Positions 9,777 through 18,606 are shown, counted from the first letter of the stretch. The stretch: DNA of 64,000 nucleotides from Terriglobales bacterium (GCA_025462725.1 JAOAPE010000005.1:124001-188000); one strand, 5' to 3'. Program-made: numbers and translations. Notes: a model not told the origin generated them from the sequence alone.

Positions 9777-10175
9777 TTAACGCCGAGGCGGAACGGCTTT
9801 TCCATCGGGCTGCAAGACTTTAGAAATAACAAAGACTACCAAGCCGCTTTCTTCCGGAATTTTTGATTTGTCACTTTGAGCGATAACATCTACTTTCCCC
9901 CCGTTGGGCAAGAAAACCGACACGAGATACATCTCGCGAGACCTTCGCGAAGAAAGCTTCTGGGACACGAGCAGCCTAGAAGTGGTCTTAACTTGACCGA
10001 CTTCCTCGGTTTGGATCAACCCCCCGGTCTTCAGCGCACCAATGGTCCCCGCGATCAATTCCTTTCGTACAGCGATTTTGGGACTTCCTATTGACTGTCC
10101 CTCCGCCGAGGCGCCGATCAACAAGAACACAATTGTCAGCATCGGTATGATCTTCATACTGCGGAATACTATCAT
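9777..10175 (-). CDS. Small secreted protein of unknown function
   Basis: 132 residues, with a second possible start at ATG 10157 (MKIIPM), which gives a cleaner signal peptide (hydrophobic core then GASAEG). The mature part is short, basic and beta-rich with no motif I recognise. It converges with hemB (43 bases between stops) and lies between hemB and a displaced copy of the hemB 3' end, so it may have arrived with the event that made that copy. Confidence 0.6.
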   Translation of the reverse strand: MIVFRSMKIIPMLTIVFLLIGASAEGQSIGSPKIAVRKELIAGTIGALKTGGLIQTEEVGQVKTTSRLLVSQKLSSRRSREMYLVSVFLPNGGKVDVIAQSDKSKIPEESGLVVFVISKVLQPDGKAVPPRR

Positions 10176-10209
10176 CCGCCGTTTGTATCACCTTCTTGTT
10201 TACACTCCT

Positions 10210-10260
10210 AAGTTCACTCTGGCTTACTTTGCAAAGGACGCGGCAAAGTTGTTGGGCTAG
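10210..10260 (+). pseudogene. Displaced copy of the hemB 3' end
   Basis: These 51 bases match the last 51 bases of hemB at most positions and encode the same C-terminus ([12 protein letters not shown], stop) in an open frame. Several of the differences are third-position changes (GCG/GCA, GAT/GAC), so the copy looks like a diverged hemB allele rather than a fresh duplication. There is no upstream hemB body. It overlaps the 3' end of tag by four bases. Confidence 0.75.
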
Positions 10261-10790
10261 GCTCGCGCTGACCTTCGGTGTTTCGCCAACTTCTTATACA
10301 CCGGACACCTCTCATGATGCGCTCCCGGCAAATACCCCAGACTCATCAAGAACTCTCCCACAATTTCTCCGCCGGTGAACAGAAACGTCTTCTTGAACAG
10401 CTTCACCCATTCTTCCTTGCTCTGCGGGTGATGGGCATCCAGCCAGTCAGCGAATGAGCCGTGAGTTTTGCGGATTTCCAGAATCCTCCGCGCATTCTCA
10501 ATGACCGCGTTTACCTTCAGACGATTGCGGATTATTCTTTCGTCAGCCAGTAGCCGCGCCACGTCGTTATCATTGAACCGCGCCACCTTCTTGGGATCGA
10601 AGTTCGCAAAAGCTTTGTTGAACGCTTCCCTTTTCTTCAGGACCGTCAACCATGACAGTCCGGCCTGATTGATCTCCAGCGCGAGCCGCTCGAACAGCAC
10701 GTTGTCTTCGCGCGCTGGAAATCCATACTCCGTCTCGTGATACGGGCCATGATAAGGATGGCCCGGAGCGACATCGCAATACCCTGACAT
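10257..10790 (-). CDS. tag: DNA-3-methyladenine glycosylase I
   Basis: Base-excision repair enzyme that removes 3-methyladenine from DNA. The 177 residues match the family length. The zinc-snap ligands are visible at both ends: C5 and H18 near the N-terminus (GYCDVAPG, YHETEYG) and the HxxxC of HHERC near the C-terminus. The substrate pocket motif ALEINQAGLSW is conserved, as is the helix-hairpin-helix-like centre. It lies alone between the displaced hemB end and the divergent lpd gene. Confidence 0.95.
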   Translation of the reverse strand: MSGYCDVAPGHPYHGPYHETEYGFPAREDNVLFERLALEINQAGLSWLTVLKKREAFNKAFANFDPKKVARFNDNDVARLLADERIIRNRLKVNAVIENARRILEIRKTHGSFADWLDAHHPQSKEEWVKLFKKTFLFTGGEIVGEFLMSLGYLPGAHHERCPVYKKLAKHRRSARA

Positions 10791-10907
10791 GAGTAGATTG
10801 TAATTGGCTCGGGCGCTGCGCGGTTTGTTCCCTCAGCGTGGCTGGTTTAGAATCTCTGGTTCACTTACAGCATCAATATCCTATCTGCACCCTCACGGAG
10901 TAAAACT

Positions 10908-12341
10908 TTGCCAGACACTATTTATGACCTTGCTATTATCGGCGCAGGCCCCGCCGGATACACCGCTGCAATCCGCGCCGCACAGTACGGATTGAAGACC
11001 GCTCTCATTGAAAAGGATGACAAACTCGGTGGCACCTGCCTGCACGTGGGCTGTATCCCCACCAAAGCGCTGCTCTTCAGCGCGGAGATCTTCGACCATC
11101 TCAAGCACGGAAAAGAGTTGGGCATCGAGGGCGTCGAGAAGGCAAGCATCAACTGGAAGGCCGTTCAGGACCGCAAAAACAAGATTGTCACCAAGCACAC
11201 TAAAGGCCTTGAGTTCCTCATGCGCAAGAACAAGGTCAACACCATTGAAGGATACGGACGTCTCACCGGCCCCGCCAAAGACGGCATACATACCATTGAA
11301 GTCCTCACCGAGGGCGGCGGTGGAGCAGCCGGCGAGTTCAGCTATATAAAGACCAAAGCTGTGATCATTGCCACCGGATCTGAGGCGCGCATGCTCCCCA
11401 ACTTGGAGCCTGACACCCGCGTTCTCACCAACATTGAAATTCTGAGCCTCAATGCCATTCCCAAATCGCTAGTCGTTATCGGCTCTGGGGCTGTCGGTTC
11501 TGAATTCGCTTCGATGTACAAGTCCTTCGGCACCGAAGTCACTCTTATCGAAATGCTGGATCGCCTTGTTCCCGTCGAGGACGAAGATGTCTCCAAGGAG
11601 TTGCTGCGACAATTCAAGAAGCGCGGCATCAACTGCGTGCTCTCCGCCAAGACTGAAAAAATCGAAAAGACCAAAGACGGCGTTGCGGTCACCTACACCG
11701 CTGAAGGCAAGCAGACCAAAGTGGAAGCCGAGAAAGTCCTTGTCGCCATCGGACGCGCTCCTCGCACCGACAACGTCGGCCTGGAAAAAACAAAGATTAA
11801 GCCTGATCGCGGATTCATCCCCGTGAACGAATGGATGGAAACTGCCGAGCCCGGCATCTACGCCATCGGAGACATCGTTGCCGGACTCCCACAACTCGCG
11901 CACGCAGGCTCCATGGAAGGTATGGTGGTGGCGGCAAAGCTCGCCGGCAAGTACGCTCGAGCGGTAAAGAAAAACCGCGTCCCCGGATGCACCTACACCG
12001 AACCCGAGATTGGCAGCGTTGGCCTGACGGAAGCCGCTGCCAAAGCGCAGGGCTTGCAAGTGAAAGTCGGCAAGTTCCCATTCGTCGGCAACTCCAAAGC
12101 CACGATCGTTGACAGCCATGACGGTTTCGTCAAAGTCATTGCCGATGCCAAGTACGGCGAAATCCTCGGTGTACACATCATTGGCCCCAAGGCGACCGAA
12201 CTCATCTCTGAAGCCGTTACCGCCATGGACATGGAAGCAACGGTAGACGAGATGATGTTTACCATCCACGCTCATCCAACGCTGTATGAGGCACTGCTCG
12301 ATGGCTTCGCCAGTGTGCACGGCATGCCGATTAACGTTTGA
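10908..12341 (+). CDS. lpdA: Dihydrolipoyl dehydrogenase (E3)
   Basis: FAD- and NAD-dependent E3 of 2-oxoacid dehydrogenase complexes, reoxidising dihydrolipoamide. The start is TTG at 10908, chosen because GGAG lies 8 bases upstream and the FAD-binding motif DLAIIGAGPAGY begins at residue 7. The redox disulfide is C44/C49 (GGTCLHVGCIPTK). The NAD site GSGAVGSEFAS and the C-terminal active-site HAHPTLYE are intact. It is followed by a strong terminator, so it is probably transcribed separately from lipB, but the E1 and E2 genes lie within 5 kb. Confidence 0.97.
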   Translation: MPDTIYDLAIIGAGPAGYTAAIRAAQYGLKTALIEKDDKLGGTCLHVGCIPTKALLFSAEIFDHLKHGKELGIEGVEKASINWKAVQDRKNKIVTKHTKGLEFLMRKNKVNTIEGYGRLTGPAKDGIHTIEVLTEGGGGAAGEFSYIKTKAVIIATGSEARMLPNLEPDTRVLTNIEILSLNAIPKSLVVIGSGAVGSEFASMYKSFGTEVTLIEMLDRLVPVEDEDVSKELLRQFKKRGINCVLSAKTEKIEKTKDGVAVTYTAEGKQTKVEAEKVLVAIGRAPRTDNVGLEKTKIKPDRGFIPVNEWMETAEPGIYAIGDIVAGLPQLAHAGSMEGMVVAAKLAGKYARAVKKNRVPGCTYTEPEIGSVGLTEAAAKAQGLQVKVGKFPFVGNSKATIVDSHDGFVKVIADAKYGEILGVHIIGPKATELISEAVTAMDMEATVDEMMFTIHAHPTLYEALLDGFASVHGMPINV

Positions 12342-12362
12342 CACCATAGTCTTCAATCAAAG

Positions 12363-12390
12363 ACCGGAGCTTCGGCTCCGGTTTGTTTTT
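12363..12390 (+). terminator. Intrinsic terminator after lpdA
   Basis: ACCGGAGC, a UUCG tetraloop and GCTCCGGT form an 8-bp GC-rich stem (12363-12382), followed by TTGTTTTT. Placed 21 bases after the lpdA stop. Confidence 0.92.
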
Positions 12391-12428
12391 GCTACATACA
12401 AAGCTCATATAATGGTGAGTAGTTCACA

Positions 12429-13256
12429 ATGCTGCTGCAAGTACTCCAACTCGGCACTCTTGACTACGCCACTGCGTTAAAACTTCAGGAAGCTCTCGTT
12501 GACCTGCGCAAAGCGCGACGCATCGCAGACACGCTCCTATTGCTCGAACACCCGCCAGTGATCACCCTTGGTCGCAATTCTGATTCACAGAATATTCTTG
12601 CCTCCCGCGAGGCTCTCGCCGCAAAGGGCGTTGAAATTTTCGAAACAAAGCGAGGCGGCGATGTCACTTTCCACGGTCCGGGACAGCTCGTCGGCTATCC
12701 CATTTGCGACCTCCGCGGATTCTCCCCGAAAATCGGCGCAGTCGAGTTCGTCCGCCGCTTGGAAGAAGTCCTCATCCGCGCCTGCACGGAATTCGGCATC
12801 GACACGCAGCGCGTTCCCGGGCTCACCGGCGTTTGGACGAACTCTGCCGATGGCGTCCGGAAGAAGATCGCCGCGATCGGCGTTCACATTTCTCGCGGCG
12901 TTACTTCACACGGTTTTGCGCTGAACGTCACCACCGATCTCGAATCCTTCAAGATGATCGTGCCTTGCGGCATCGCCGATAAGCCGGTCACCAGCATGGC
13001 ACAGGAGTGGGGCGGCTTGGAGAACAAGGAAAACGGAAAGAAGTTGGAGATGGAATCTGTCTCGCAATCGATCACGCGACAGTTCGGGCAGGTCTTCGGG
13101 ACGCAGATTCTCTGGCTCGAATCTCTCGAAAGCTTATTGAAGTACCAATCTGAGCCTCAGCCGAATCAAGACACCCCTTTGCGTGAGCCCGAGGACCTCA
13201 AGCGCATGCGCGAGGAACTAGAAATCACCCCGCGAGACGACATCCACTTCGCGTAA
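12429..13256 (+). CDS. lipB: Octanoyltransferase LipB
   Basis: Transfers octanoyl from acyl carrier protein to the lipoyl domains of E2 and related proteins, the first step of lipoate assembly. R75-G-G-D with the THFHGPGQ-like loop, K146 and the catalytic C180 (VPCGIADKPVTS) are all present. The 275 residues exceed the usual ~215-240 because of a charged C-terminal tail (about 225-275) ending in DDIHFA. A TATAAT-like -10 box lies just upstream (near 12408). Placement between E3 and E1 fits its role in lipoylating the E2 encoded at 16.5 kb. lipA is not in the window. Confidence 0.95.
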   Translation: MLLQVLQLGTLDYATALKLQEALVDLRKARRIADTLLLLEHPPVITLGRNSDSQNILASREALAAKGVEIFETKRGGDVTFHGPGQLVGYPICDLRGFSPKIGAVEFVRRLEEVLIRACTEFGIDTQRVPGLTGVWTNSADGVRKKIAAIGVHISRGVTSHGFALNVTTDLESFKMIVPCGIADKPVTSMAQEWGGLENKENGKKLEMESVSQSITRQFGQVFGTQILWLESLESLLKYQSEPQPNQDTPLREPEDLKRMREELEITPRDDIHFA

Positions 13257-13374
13257 GCGGCGCCCGCTAGGGAACAGCGCCAGCCTCGTTCATATAATGT
13301 AGAATATCTCGTTACGCCGACTCTTAAGATTCAAGCTGACGAAGTCCCGTCGCGAATCAACCCAGGTCTTATAG

Positions 13375-14715
13375 ATGAAATCGAAAACTGAGCAAAAGCC
13401 CGCCGCCAAAAACAACCAGGCCAGCAACGGACCAGCCAACTCTGGTCAAAAGAACGGCTCTGGTTCAGCGCCTGCCCAGACTAAAGGCAAGTTCACGCAG
13501 GTCGCTCCGCAGCGCAAGAATCCGCACGGCATCCCTGACTACCGTCTCGAGGTCCCGAATTTTCAGACCGTCGAAGAGTGGGCAGACGGCAAGCTCCGAT
13601 ACAACGTAAAAGGCGACTTCAGCGCTCCGGCTCCTTCGCTTTGCGAGTCGAAATATCTGAGCAAAGAGAAGTCCATTGAGATGTACCGCTTCATGCTGCT
13701 CAATCGCAAGATGGAGCAAGCGCTTGAGAATCTTTTCAAGCAGCAGAAAGTCATCGGTGGCGTCTATCTCGGGCTCGGACAAGAAGGCTGCTCAGTAGGC
13801 GCGGCGTTCGCGCTGAAAAAAGAAGATTGGGTCGGCCCCATGATCCGCAATCAGGGCGCGATGCTCGTCCGCGGATTTACTCCCGCTGACACCATGATGC
13901 AGTACATGGCCAAAGCTGGCGCTCCCACAAAGGGCCGCGACTCGGGTTCGCATTACGGCGACGTGCATATACATAATGTCGTCGCCCCCATCTCGCACTT
14001 GGGTGACAGCATTCCCGTGATGGCGGGTATCGCCATGGGCGCTCGTCTGCAGGGCAAGAACATCGCCTGCCTCACTTTCGTCGGTGACGGTGGACAATCC
14101 ACCGGCCCCTCGTACGAAGGATTCAACTTCGCCGCTGTGCAGCGTCTCGGCGTCATCCTTATTATGGAGCACAACCTCTGGGCGTACTCGACGCCGGTCG
14201 AGTTACAGTTTGCCTGCAAAGATCTTGCAGACCGCTCCATCGGATACGGTGTCCCCGGCGTTATCGTTGACGGCACTGATCCCAACCAGGTTTACGACGT
14301 CACATACGAAGCCGCTCAGCGCGCATATAAAGGTGAAGGCTCAACCCTGATCGAAGCCAAGATGATGCGCATGCGCGGACACGCCATGCATGATGCCGCT
14401 TCTTACGTGCCGAAGGAATACTTCGATTACTGGAAGCGTCGCGATTGCAATACGCGCATGGAAAAGTATTTGCTCGATCGCGGATGGCTGACCGAAAAGG
14501 ACAACAAAGACTTGATCGCGGATGTCGAAGCACAGATCAATCGCGACCGCGACATCGCCGATGCATCGCCCTTCCCGCAACCCGAAGACGCGACTACCGG
14601 AGTCTTCCTCGACAACTCCGTGAAGATCCCGTTCAAGTACGGCCCGCCGAAGGTGAAGGAAGTGCAAAAAGGCGTGAGGGTCGGCGAAGCTTCGAACGTA
14701 TCGCACTACAAATAG
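13375..14715 (+). CDS. pdhA: 2-oxoacid dehydrogenase E1 alpha (pyruvate dehydrogenase type)
   Basis: Thiamine-diphosphate subunit of the heterotetrameric E1 that decarboxylates pyruvate or a related 2-oxoacid. Residues 1-45 are a low-complexity K/N/G/S/P-rich extension not found in most E1 alpha chains. The conserved fold follows, with the ThDP motif beginning G237-D-G and ending at N267 (EHNLWA). The RGH phosphorylation-loop region (RMRGHAMHD) is present. 48 bases separate it from E1 beta, so the two are co-transcribed. Substrate (pyruvate versus branched-chain 2-oxoacid) cannot be fixed from sequence alone; the gene symbol follows the likeliest role. Confidence 0.9.
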   Translation: MKSKTEQKPAAKNNQASNGPANSGQKNGSGSAPAQTKGKFTQVAPQRKNPHGIPDYRLEVPNFQTVEEWADGKLRYNVKGDFSAPAPSLCESKYLSKEKSIEMYRFMLLNRKMEQALENLFKQQKVIGGVYLGLGQEGCSVGAAFALKKEDWVGPMIRNQGAMLVRGFTPADTMMQYMAKAGAPTKGRDSGSHYGDVHIHNVVAPISHLGDSIPVMAGIAMGARLQGKNIACLTFVGDGGQSTGPSYEGFNFAAVQRLGVILIMEHNLWAYSTPVELQFACKDLADRSIGYGVPGVIVDGTDPNQVYDVTYEAAQRAYKGEGSTLIEAKMMRMRGHAMHDAASYVPKEYFDYWKRRDCNTRMEKYLLDRGWLTEKDNKDLIADVEAQINRDRDIADASPFPQPEDATTGVFLDNSVKIPFKYGPPKVKEVQKGVRVGEASNVSHYK

Positions 14716-14763
14716 ATTCGGGTTACACGAGAAACTAGAAACGAGAAACTAAAAACCGAACTT

Positions 14764-15738
14764 ATGGCACCCGTCACCTACTTAGAAGCAATCCGACAAG
14801 GCATTTGGGAAGAGATGGAGCGCGACCCCTCAGTCTTTTGTATCGGCGAAGACATCGGCGTCTACGGCGGCGCGTTCAAGATCACTGAAGGATTTATCCA
14901 CCACTTTGGCAAAGAGCGCGTCGTGGATACACCCATCTCTGAAGCCGCCATCGTCAGTGCGGCATATGGTGCTTCGCTCACTGGCATGCGTCCCGTCGCG
15001 GAATTCCAGTTCATGGATTTCATCAGCTCCGCGCACACGCAGATCGTCAACGCTTGCGCCAAGAGTAACTGGCGATGGGGAGCTCCCGCGCCGATGGTCA
15101 TGCGCGGCCCTTCCGGCGGCGGAGTGAGCGGCGGTCCGTTCCACTCGCAGAATCCTGAGATGTGGTACGCACACACTCCCGGACTGAAAGTGATCTGCCC
15201 GGCCACAGCCACCGACGCAAAAGGACTGATCAAGTCCGCCATTCGCGACAACAATCCGTGTCTCTTCTTCGAGCACAAATATCTTTATCGCCGCGTGAAG
15301 GAAGAATTGCCTGAGGGCGATTACACCGTTGAGATCGGCAAAGCTCGCACGCACCGCGAAGGCAAAGATATCAGCATCATCACTTACGCGGCGATGGTCT
15401 ATGTCGCGCAAGAAGCCGCTGACATCCTCGCGAAAGAAGGCATTGACCTTGAGATCATTGATCTCCGCACCGTCGCACCTTTGGATGTGGATGCGATCGT
15501 CAACACGGTCAAGAAGACGAACAAAGTCATCGTGCTGCATGAGGACGTGAAGACCGGCGGCATCGCCGGCGAAATCGCAGCTATCATCAACGAGAACTGC
15601 TTTGACGACCTCGACGGCCCCATCGTCCGCATCACTGCGCTTGATACTCCTGTTCCCTTCTCGCCTCCGCTGGAAAAAGTTTTCCTGCCGAAGGTAGAAG
15701 ACGTGGTCCGCGAGGCGCGAAAACTCAAAGCGTACTGA
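14764..15738 (+). CDS. pdhB: 2-oxoacid dehydrogenase E1 beta
   Basis: 324-residue transketolase-like beta chain of E1, the usual length. The N-terminal pyrimidine-binding domain shows GEDIGVYGGAFKITEGF and the substrate-channel region RGPSGGGVSGGPFHSQ. The C-terminal transketolase domain ends with the typical RITALDTPVPFSPPLEKVFLP. It forms the active sites together with the E1 alpha chain immediately upstream and is followed by a strong terminator. Confidence 0.95.
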   Translation: MAPVTYLEAIRQGIWEEMERDPSVFCIGEDIGVYGGAFKITEGFIHHFGKERVVDTPISEAAIVSAAYGASLTGMRPVAEFQFMDFISSAHTQIVNACAKSNWRWGAPAPMVMRGPSGGGVSGGPFHSQNPEMWYAHTPGLKVICPATATDAKGLIKSAIRDNNPCLFFEHKYLYRRVKEELPEGDYTVEIGKARTHREGKDISIITYAAMVYVAQEAADILAKEGIDLEIIDLRTVAPLDVDAIVNTVKKTNKVIVLHEDVKTGGIAGEIAAIINENCFDDLDGPIVRITALDTPVPFSPPLEKVFLPKVEDVVREARKLKAY

Positions 15739-15757
15739 CCTAAGTTACAGCTCAACA

Positions 15758-15786
15758 AAACCCGCCCTTCATCAGGCGGGTTTCTC
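15758..15786. terminator. Bidirectional terminator after E1 beta
   Basis: AAACCCGCC (15758-15766) and GGCGGGTTT (15775-15783) form a 9-bp stem with an 8-base loop and T-rich flanks on both strands. It sits between the convergent E1 beta gene and the secreted SnoaL-like gene and can serve both. Confidence 0.9.
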
Positions 15787-15793
15787 ATTTCAG

Positions 15794-16330
15794 CTACGAT
15801 GGCTTCTTTGCCATCGCCGTCGATTGCGTTGCTACCGCTTTCCATTGTCCGCCTTCTTTGACGAAAGTATCGGTGAAGCGCTCGGTTGCCTGAAAGGGCT
15901 TGCCATCCGCATCAGTGCCGCTGCCGCTCCATACTCCGGTGACCACGGCCGTATCCGGATCGATCATGTGTACCTCGATATCGCTCACTGCTGAGCGCGT
16001 GACCTTCGATTTCTTCATGCGGTCGACCGTTTCGGACTTCGTCCGCACAGTACCATCCGCTTCCGTGTTGACATATTTGTCTGACAACATGGAATTCACG
16101 GCGCTTGTATCGCCGCTTTTCGCGGCATCGGCCCACTTGTTTTCCATGTCCTTCAACTGTTGCTCGTCACCGCCTTGGGCGGGCTGCGTCTGTGAGCTCT
16201 GACCGGACTGTGAGCTTTGCGGGTATTGTGAACTTTGACTGGATTGTGAATTTTGGGAACTCTGCGCAATCGCAAGACACGACAACGCCAGGATTCCTAG
16301 CAGAGTAGCTAATACGTTTCTTCGCTTCAT
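15794..16330 (-). CDS. Secreted SnoaL/DUF4440-like protein with Q/S repeats
   Basis: 178 residues. A signal peptide (residues 1-22, cut near AIAQ) is followed by a low-complexity stretch of SSQ/SQ repeats (about 23-50). The rest (55-170) resembles the NTF2-like SnoaL/DUF4440 fold: an N-terminal helix LKDMENKWADAAKSGD, then DAxxxNSMLSDKYVN and a C-terminal GGQWKAVATQST strand. Proteins of this fold bind small ligands in a cone-shaped pocket; no catalytic residues can be named here. It interrupts the dehydrogenase cluster on the opposite strand. Confidence 0.8.
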   Translation of the reverse strand: MKRRNVLATLLGILALSCLAIAQSSQNSQSSQSSQYPQSSQSGQSSQTQPAQGGDEQQLKDMENKWADAAKSGDTSAVNSMLSDKYVNTEADGTVRTKSETVDRMKKSKVTRSAVSDIEVHMIDPDTAVVTGVWSGSGTDADGKPFQATERFTDTFVKEGGQWKAVATQSTAMAKKPS

Positions 16331-16514
16331 AGGGGATCTCCTGAGTTCTTAGGTTTCCCATCCTGATATCGGGATGCCACGTTTAATGCACCTTTCCAGC
16401 TCCGGGCCATGCTGCTCCGTGACGCACTTCCCTCTCAGGCTTTATAATTACGGGTTGCTGTCAGCGTCATTTTCCATACAGTCTAACTAGAGCTCATTAA
16501 GAAAAGGAATACGA

Positions 16515-17927
16515 ATGCCTACCGACGTAATCATGCCCCAGATGGGCGAATCGATCTTTGAAGGCACACTCACCAAGTGGCTCAAGAAGCCCGGCGATAA
16601 AGTCTCCCGCGACGAACCTCTCTTTGAGATCTCCACTGACAAGGTGGACGCTGAGATCCCGTCGCCCGCCGCCGGCGTGCTCGTCGAACAAAAAGTTTCC
16701 GAAGGAACTACTGTCCAGGTGAATACCGTCGTCGGCGTGATCGACGCAGAAGGCTCCGCCGTTTCAGCTCCTGCGAAACCCGCTGCCGCCCCTGCTGCAC
16801 AAGCGCCTGCTCCGGCCGCGCGCCCCAGCAACACCGAGACAGAGATCGATACCAAGCGCGGTAGCCAAATCGTTGACAAGCAACCCGGCGGAACCACAGC
16901 CGTTCAGCCCACGGCGCAACAGCCGCCCCGCGCGCCCGCACCCTCGGCTCCCGCAGGCGACGGCGCTCGTGGAGAAGTCCGCAGCAGCCCGCTCGTCCGC
17001 AAGATCGCCAAAGACAAAAACATCAATCTGCAGCAAGTCTCCGGCACCGGCATGGGCGGACGCATCACCAAAGATGACATCCTGAACTTCATTGACACGC
17101 ACGGCGCAGGCGCATCAGCACCCGCCGCAGCTCCGGCGCGTCCATCGGCTCCAGTTCCGACCTACGCACCCGCGGCACCATCCGCGCCTGCAGCGCCAAT
17201 GGTTCCCGGCGCTCACTCACTCTCCGGCGACTTGGTTCCCATGTCGAAGATGCGCTCCATCATTGCCCAACGCATGGTCGAATCCAAGCACACCAGCGCT
17301 CACGTTCATACCGTCTTCAAAGTGGACATGACGCGCGTGGTCAAGATCCGCGAGAAGCAGAAAGCCAGCTTCGAACAGCGCAATGGCGTGAAGCTCACTT
17401 ATATGCCGTTCGTCGCTCGCGCCGTGATCGCCGGCATCAAGCAAATGCCGATCGTGAACTCGTCAGTCGAAGGCGAGGCCATTCGATATCACAAGAACAT
17501 CAATCTCGGCATCGCCGTCGCGCTCGATTGGGGATTGATCGTCCCTGTGATCAAGCAGACCGAAGAGCGCAGCTTCCTCGGCATTCAACGCGCCATCAAT
17601 GACGTTGCCGAGCGCGCCCGCGGCAAGAAGCTGCAACCGGACGAGATCTCCGGCGGCACTTTCACCATCACCAATCCCGGCGCATTCGGTCCGCAGTTCG
17701 GACTGCCGATCATCAACCAGCCGCAGGTTGCGATCCTCGGCATGGGCGGAATGTTCAAAGAACCTGTCGTCATGACGGACAAAGATGGCAATGACTCCAT
17801 CGCCATCCGCAGCATCATCCGCCTCACTTTGGGATACGACCATCGCATCATCGACGGCGCAGATGCCGACAAGTTCATGGTCGCAGTCCGCAATTACCTG
17901 GAGAACTGGAACGAAGAGATCGGGTAA
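16515..17927 (+). CDS. pdhC: 2-oxoacid dehydrogenase E2 (dihydrolipoamide acyltransferase)
   Basis: Core acyltransferase of the complex. One N-terminal lipoyl domain (residues 3-78) carries the lipoylated lysine K43 in STDKVDAEI. An Ala/Pro-rich linker (about 80-150), the peripheral-subunit binding domain (about 155-195, SSPLVRKIAKDKN) and a second Ala/Pro linker follow. The catalytic domain (about 235-470) has the HxxxDG motif in YDHRIIDGADADKF. The lipoyl domain resembles those of branched-chain and 2-oxoglutarate E2s as well as pyruvate E2s, so the substrate is not certain. It is separated from E1 by the secreted SnoaL-like gene and has its own terminator. Confidence 0.95.
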   Translation: MPTDVIMPQMGESIFEGTLTKWLKKPGDKVSRDEPLFEISTDKVDAEIPSPAAGVLVEQKVSEGTTVQVNTVVGVIDAEGSAVSAPAKPAAAPAAQAPAPAARPSNTETEIDTKRGSQIVDKQPGGTTAVQPTAQQPPRAPAPSAPAGDGARGEVRSSPLVRKIAKDKNINLQQVSGTGMGGRITKDDILNFIDTHGAGASAPAAAPARPSAPVPTYAPAAPSAPAAPMVPGAHSLSGDLVPMSKMRSIIAQRMVESKHTSAHVHTVFKVDMTRVVKIREKQKASFEQRNGVKLTYMPFVARAVIAGIKQMPIVNSSVEGEAIRYHKNINLGIAVALDWGLIVPVIKQTEERSFLGIQRAINDVAERARGKKLQPDEISGGTFTITNPGAFGPQFGLPIINQPQVAILGMGGMFKEPVVMTDKDGNDSIAIRSIIRLTLGYDHRIIDGADADKFMVAVRNYLENWNEEIG

Positions 17928-17950
17928 CGTCCAACCAGCATAAGCAAATA

Positions 17951-17979
17951 AAAAGCGAGCCTTCGGGCTCGCTTTTTTT
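17951..17979 (+). terminator. Intrinsic terminator after E2
   Basis: An 11-bp stem (17951-17961 with 17966-17976) whose core is AGCGAGCC-TTCG-GGCTCGCT, followed by a run of T. Very similar hairpins occur at 18579 and 19129. Confidence 0.93.
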
Positions 17980-18005
17980 GCGAGCATTTATTTTCCAAAT
18001 CGCTA

Positions 18006-18518
18006 TCAGCGATTTGGCTGCGTTCCGAAACCGTGCGCACTTCGCACTTCTGCCTCCTCCGCCAAAATCTGCACTGCAAAACGAGTCTCGCGGACCATCA
18101 TGATGCATCCATAAGACAATCCAAAAACTGCTGAAGCGCCGGTCACAAGTGCCAGGCCTGCAGCCAGTTGAAACACGATCTGCTGGCCGTAATATGTCGC
18201 GAGCGATCCTCCCACGGATATCAGGGCGGCAGCAGCAAAAAGGCCGACCGAGGCATACATTGCACGCAGCGCTTTGAGAAGAAGTTGCGCGCGGATCTGT
18301 AGTCCCTCTAGTTGTCTCGTCCACGCTTCGTGAGCGGCGGAGTTTGGATCGCACCGTGCCAGTTCATCAGCAACAATGCGCGTCCGGTCCACCACGCGGG
18401 CAAGCCGGTTACTCGTCCCCAGCGACAGGATCGAACAAGCATTGGTCAAAATAGCCGGAGCTACAATAGCCGTTAACACCCCAAAGGGATTGCTTCCTGC
18501 CGGCGCGCCGTATTGCAT
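18006..18518 (-). CDS. DUF2721 membrane protein
   Basis: 170 residues from ATG 18518, which has GAGG five bases upstream. A longer frame to 18650 would translate through a hairpin and gives an unconvincing N-terminus. The pattern matches DUF2721: an N-terminal hydrophobic helix (PFGVLTAIVAPAILTNACSIL), a polar helical stretch with RVVDRTRIVADEL, and two further membrane helices (about 95-145). The family has no known function. It is convergent with E2. Confidence 0.8.
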   Translation of the reverse strand: MQYGAPAGSNPFGVLTAIVAPAILTNACSILSLGTSNRLARVVDRTRIVADELARCDPNSAAHEAWTRQLEGLQIRAQLLLKALRAMYASVGLFAAAALISVGGSLATYYGQQIVFQLAAGLALVTGASAVFGLSYGCIMMVRETRFAVQILAEEAEVRSAHGFGTQPNR

Positions 18519-18578
18519 GAAAACCTCGAACTCAGAGGGATTGGATGTCCATACCTTAATCGAAGTCAGGGTGAACAA

Positions 18579-18606
18579 ACAGCGAGCCTTCGGGCGCGCT
18601 GTTTTT
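18579..18606. terminator. Orphan UUCG hairpin upstream of the DUF2721 gene
   Basis: ACAGCGAGCC, TTCG, GGCGCGCTGT with one mismatch, then TTTTT on the plus strand. It resembles the terminators at 17951 and 19129, but no plus-strand gene ends before it, and on the minus strand it lies in the leader of the DUF2721 gene. It may be a leftover terminator or an attenuator. Confidence 0.5.

Noticed and set aside
11469-12356. 295-codon minus-strand frame opposite lpdA
   Set aside because: Shadow of the lpdA coding sequence; no protein-like features.
14830-15540. 236-codon minus-strand frame opposite E1 beta
   Set aside because: Shadow of the conserved E1 beta gene.
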